Source: Streptomyces longispororuber (GTDB taxonomy: Bacteria > Actinomycetota > Actinomycetes > Streptomycetales > Streptomycetaceae). From it: a stretch of 64,000 nucleotides of DNA. This document shows positions 61,236 through 64,000 of this stretch, one piece after another; position 1 is the first letter of the stretch; every line of letters starts with the position of its first letter. The position numbers were made by a program, and so were the translations under genes. The stretch lies in assembly GCF_024448165.1 (NCBI RefSeq), contig NZ_JAMOLN010000030.1, positions 1-64,000 on the forward strand, in the 5' to 3' direction. The notes below the pieces were generated by a model. It saw only the letters and a program-made list of their open reading frames with translations. It did no database searches and had not been told where the DNA came from.

Positions 61236-64000
61236 CGATCGACCAGCGTCTGCTCCGGTACGCCCGGGCCACCCGTCTCTTCCTGATCGCGGTGGTCGTC
61301 CTCGGCGCCGCCGGGGCGGGCCTGGTCATCGCCCAGGCGATGCTCATCGCCGAGGTGGTGGTGGGTGCCTTCCAGCACGGTTTCGACGTGGGGCGGCTGA
61401 CCACGCCGCTCCTGCTGCTCGCGGTGGTGGCGGCCGGGCGTGGGCTCGTGTCCTGGCTGACCGAGCTGGCCGCGCACCGGGCGAGCGCGGCAGTCAAGTC
61501 GGAGCTGCGCGGGCGGCTCCTGGAGCGGGCGGCGCAGCTCGGGCCGGGCTGGTCGAGCGGTCAGCGGACCGGCTCGCTGGTCGCGCTCGCGACGCGCGGT
61601 GTGGACGCGCTGGACGACTACTTCTCGCGCTATCTGCCGCAGCTGGGGCTCGCGGTGGTGGTCCCGGTGGCGGTGCTCGCCCGCGTCGTCACCGAGGACT
61701 GGGTGTCGGCGGCGATCATCGTCGGCACGCTGCCCCTCATCCCGATCTTCATGATCCTCATCGGCTGGGCCACCCAGTCCCGGATGGACCGTCAGTGGCG
61801 GCTGCTGTCCCGGCTCTCGGGGCACTTCCTGGACGTGGTCGCGGGCCTGCCGACCCTGAAGGTGTTCGGCCGCGCCAAGGCGCAGGCCGAGTCCATCCGC
61901 AAGATCACCGGCGAGTACCGCCGGGCGACGGTCCGCACGCTGCGGATCGCCTTCCTCTCGTCGTTCGCCCTGGAGCTGCTGGCCACCCTGTCGGTCGCGC
62001 TCGTCGCCGTCACCATCGGCATGCGGCTCGTGCACGGCGAGATGGACCTCTACGTGGGGCTGGTCATCCTGGTCCTCGCACCCGAGGCGTACCTGCCGCT
62101 GCGGCAGGTCGGTGCGCAGTACCACGCGGCAGCCGAGGGGCTCGCGGCGGCGGAGGAGATCTTCGCCGTCCTGGAGACGCCGCTTCCCGAGTCCGGTACG
62201 GGGGAGGTCCCGCCGGCCGGCGGCATCGCGTTCGACGGCGTCTCCGTCCGCTACGAGGGGCGCGACGACGACGCCCTTTCGGAGGTCTCCTTCGAGGTCA
62301 CCGAAGGAGAGACCGTCGCCCTGGTCGGACCCAGCGGTGCGGGCAAGTCGACGCTCCTGAGCGCCCTGTTGGGATTCGTCCGGCCCACTGCCGGGCGGGT
62401 CCTCGTCGGTGGCGCGGACCTCGCGGACGTGTCGCGGGAGGCGTGGCACGCGCGCGTGGCGTGGGTTCCGCAGCGGCCGCAGCTGTACGCCGGGTCGATC
62501 GCGGACAACGTGCGGCTGGCCCGGCCGGACGCCGACGACGCGGCCGTGCGGGCCGCGCTGCGGGAGGCCGGGGCCCTGGACTTCGTCGACGCGCTGCCGG
62601 ATGGGGCGCGGACGGCTCTGGGCGAGGACGGTGCCGGGCTCTCGGCCGGGCAGCGCCAACGCCTCGCGCTGGCCCGGGCGTTCCTCGCCGACCGGCCCGT
62701 CGTGCTGCTCGACGAGCCGACCGCCGCGCTCGACGGCGAGACCGAGGCGGGCATCGTCGAGGCCGTGCGCAGGCTCGCCGTGGGGCGGACTGTGCTGCTC
62801 GTCGTGCACCGGCCGGCGCTGCTGGCCGTGGCGGACCGCGTCGTGCGGCTGGAGCCGGCCGGCGCGGGAGAGCCTTCCCGGGCGCGCACTGGCGACCACG
62901 CGCGCGTGGCCGGGCAGATGGCGGCCGGCTCCCCCGATGCCGTCCACGGCACGACCCAGGACGGACCGCAGGACGCACCGCGGAACCGGGGACACGTCCT
63001 CGCCCGGCTGCGCGCCGCGGCCCGCCCGCGCCGCTCCCGGCTCGCGCTCGCGCTGCTGCTCGGGGCGCTCGCGCTCGGCAGCTCCGTCGGTCTCATGGCG
63101 ACCAGCGGCTGGCTGATCTCGCGGGCCTCCGAGCAGCCGCCGGTGCTCTACCTGATGGTCGCGGTCACGGCCACGCGCGCGTTCGGCATCGGCCGGGCCT
63201 GCTTCCGGTACGCGGAGCGGCTCGTCTCGCACGACGCCGTGCTGCGGATGCTGGCCGACACCCGGGTCGCCGTCTACCGGCGCCTGGAGCGGCTCGCGCC
63301 CGCGGGGCTGCGCACGACGCGGCGCGGCGACCTGCTGTCCCGGCTCGTCGCCGACGTGGACGCCCTGCAGGACTACTGGCTGCGCTGGCTGCTGCCCGCG
63401 TCGGTCGCGGCGCTCGTGGGCGCGGGATCGGTGGCGTTCACCGCGTGGCTGCTGCCCGCGGCCGGTGCCGTGCTCGCGGCCGGACTGCTGCTCGCCGGGA
63501 TCGGGGTGCCGCTGCTGTCCGGGGCGGTGTCCCGCCGCGCCGAGCGCCGGCTCGCCCCGGCGCGCGGGGTGCTCGCCACCCGGGCGGCCGAACTGCTCAC
63601 CGGCACCGCGGAACTGACCGTCGCCGGTGCCCTGCCGCGCCGCCTGAAGGAGGCCGGGGAGGCCGACTCGGTGCTGACCCGGATCGCCTCGCGCACCGCC
63701 ACCGCGACCGCGCTCGGCGACGGACTCACCGCGCTGATCACCGGCCTGACCGTGGCGGGCGCCGCGCTCGCCGGCATCCAGGGCGTGCGCGCGGGTCAGC
63801 TGGACGGGGTGGCGATGGCGGTCGTCGTGCTGACCCCGCTCGCCGCCTTCGAGGCGGTGCTCGGCCTCCCGCTCGCGGTGCAGTACCGGCAGCGCGTCCA
63901 CAAGAGCGCCGAGCGCGTCTACGAGGTGCTGGACGCCCCCGAACCCGTACGGGAGCCCGAGAGCCCCGCACAGGCGCCGCAGGACCCCTTCCCGCTCGTC
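61229..64000 (+). CDS. cydDC: Fused CydD-CydC ABC transporter for cytochrome bd assembly (3' end outside window)
   Basis: At least 924 residues, still open at the window end. The first half is a full exporter: six-helix domain (about 15-300), then a nucleotide-binding domain with Walker A GPSGAGKST (about 367-375), signature LSAGQRQRLALARAFL and Walker B VVLLDEPTAALD. After an Ala/Arg/Pro linker (about 555-590) a second six-helix domain starts (RLALALLLGALALGSSVGLMATSGWL); its ATPase domain is cut off. In E. coli CydD and CydC are separate proteins that export cysteine and glutathione; in actinobacteria a single fusion is usual. GTG 61229 is favoured because GAGGG (61214-61218) is ten bases upstream. 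Confidence 0.93.
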   Translation, partial: MKPIDQRLLRYARATRLFLIAVVVLGAAGAGLVIAQAMLIAEVVVGAFQHGFDVGRLTTPLLLLAVVAAGRGLVSWLTELAAHRASAAVKSELRGRLLERAAQLGPGWSSGQRTGSLVALATRGVDALDDYFSRYLPQLGLAVVVPVAVLARVVTEDWVSAAIIVGTLPLIPIFMILIGWATQSRMDRQWRLLSRLSGHFLDVVAGLPTLKVFGRAKAQAESIRKITGEYRRATVRTLRIAFLSSFALELLATLSVALVAVTIGMRLVHGEMDLYVGLVILVLAPEAYLPLRQVGAQYHAAAEGLAAAEEIFAVLETPLPESGTGEVPPAGGIAFDGVSVRYEGRDDDALSEVSFEVTEGETVALVGPSGAGKSTLLSALLGFVRPTAGRVLVGGADLADVSREAWHARVAWVPQRPQLYAGSIADNVRLARPDADDAAVRAALREAGALDFVDALPDGARTALGEDGAGLSAGQRQRLALARAFLADRPVVLLDEPTAALDGETEAGIVEAVRRLAVGRTVLLVVHRPALLAVADRVVRLEPAGAGEPSRARTGDHARVAGQMAAGSPDAVHGTTQDGPQDAPRNRGHVLARLRAAARPRRSRLALALLLGALALGSSVGLMATSGWLISRASEQPPVLYLMVAVTATRAFGIGRACFRYAERLVSHDAVLRMLADTRVAVYRRLERLAPAGLRTTRRGDLLSRLVADVDALQDYWLRWLLPASVAALVGAGSVAFTAWLLPAAGAVLAAGLLLAGIGVPLLSGAVSRRAERRLAPARGVLATRAAELLTGTAELTVAGALPRRLKEAGEADSVLTRIASRTATATALGDGLTALITGLTVAGAALAGIQGVRAGQLDGVAMAVVVLTPLAAFEAVLGLPLAVQYRQRVHKSAERVYEVLDAPEPVREPESPAQAPQDPFPLV

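Overview
The window is a stretch of a Streptomyces chromosome immediately to one side of the replication origin. The evidence is the gene order (dnaA start codon, then rpmH-rnpA-yidD-yidC-khpB-rsmG-parA-parB), very GC-rich codon use, frequent GTG/TTG starts, the sporulation pair ssgR-ssgA, a SigR-type trxBA promoter, a Rex operator at cydA, and many copies of the ParB site parS (GTTTCACGTGAAAC). I find 13 perfect parS copies and 3 one-mismatch copies. oriC itself (dnaA-dnaN gap) lies just outside the left edge. No prophage, insertion sequence, CRISPR array or tRNA gene was seen; this is mostly conserved core chromosome.

Layout. 1-6.8 kb: the 5' end of dnaA (minus), DnaA boxes between divergent promoters, then the rpmH-to-parB ribosome/RNase P/membrane insertion/segregation block (plus). 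6.9-7.7 kb: a GNAT protein. 7.8-17.5 kb (minus): a cell-envelope and stress block read in the order DUF6049 lipoprotein-like membrane protein, MurJ flippase, a pseudokinase, sigma factor SigM, its zinc-type anti-sigma, then thioredoxin reductase and thioredoxin from their own SigR promoter. 17.6-29.6 kb: tRNA nucleotidyltransferase, MFS exporter, inositol phosphate synthase with a PadR regulator, a class A PBP, a GT-C membrane glycosyltransferase, an alanine-racemase-like PLP protein and FemX. 30.3-32.1 kb: rpsF-ssb-rpsR-rplI. 32.2-35.5 kb: MATE exporter and the dnaB helicase, with a DnaA-box cluster in front of dnaB. 35.5-48.4 kb: more variable genes (serine hydrolase, GNATs, MarR/MFS pair, HbpS-like protein, HAD, flavohemoglobin, Nudix, LysR, a PLP gamma-lyase with PtpA phosphatase and a holin-like membrane protein, cupin, DUF5326). 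48.6-50 kb: ssgR and ssgA. 50-53.4 kb: YibE/F-like protein and thiC behind a TPP riboswitch. 53.5-64 kb: membrane protein, PPP-type phosphatase, LacI regulator, HisC-like aminotransferase, and the Rex-controlled cydA-cydB-cydDC cytochrome bd operon, cut off by the window end.

How it fits together. The left part couples replication, segregation and ribosome/membrane biogenesis. The middle couples peptidoglycan precursor export, cross-bridge formation and polymerisation with extracytoplasmic and thiol stress control. The most unusual layer is the way parS sites are dovetailed with other elements: one sits inside the variable arm of the TPP riboswitch, three form the centres of long perfect palindromes in or beside convergent gene ends, one supplies the start codon of cydDC, and several are read as protein (Val-Ser-Arg-Glu-Thr). 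A second theme is DnaA boxes beyond the dnaA promoter: a perfect box at the 5' end of parA and a cluster abutting a candidate dnaB promoter.
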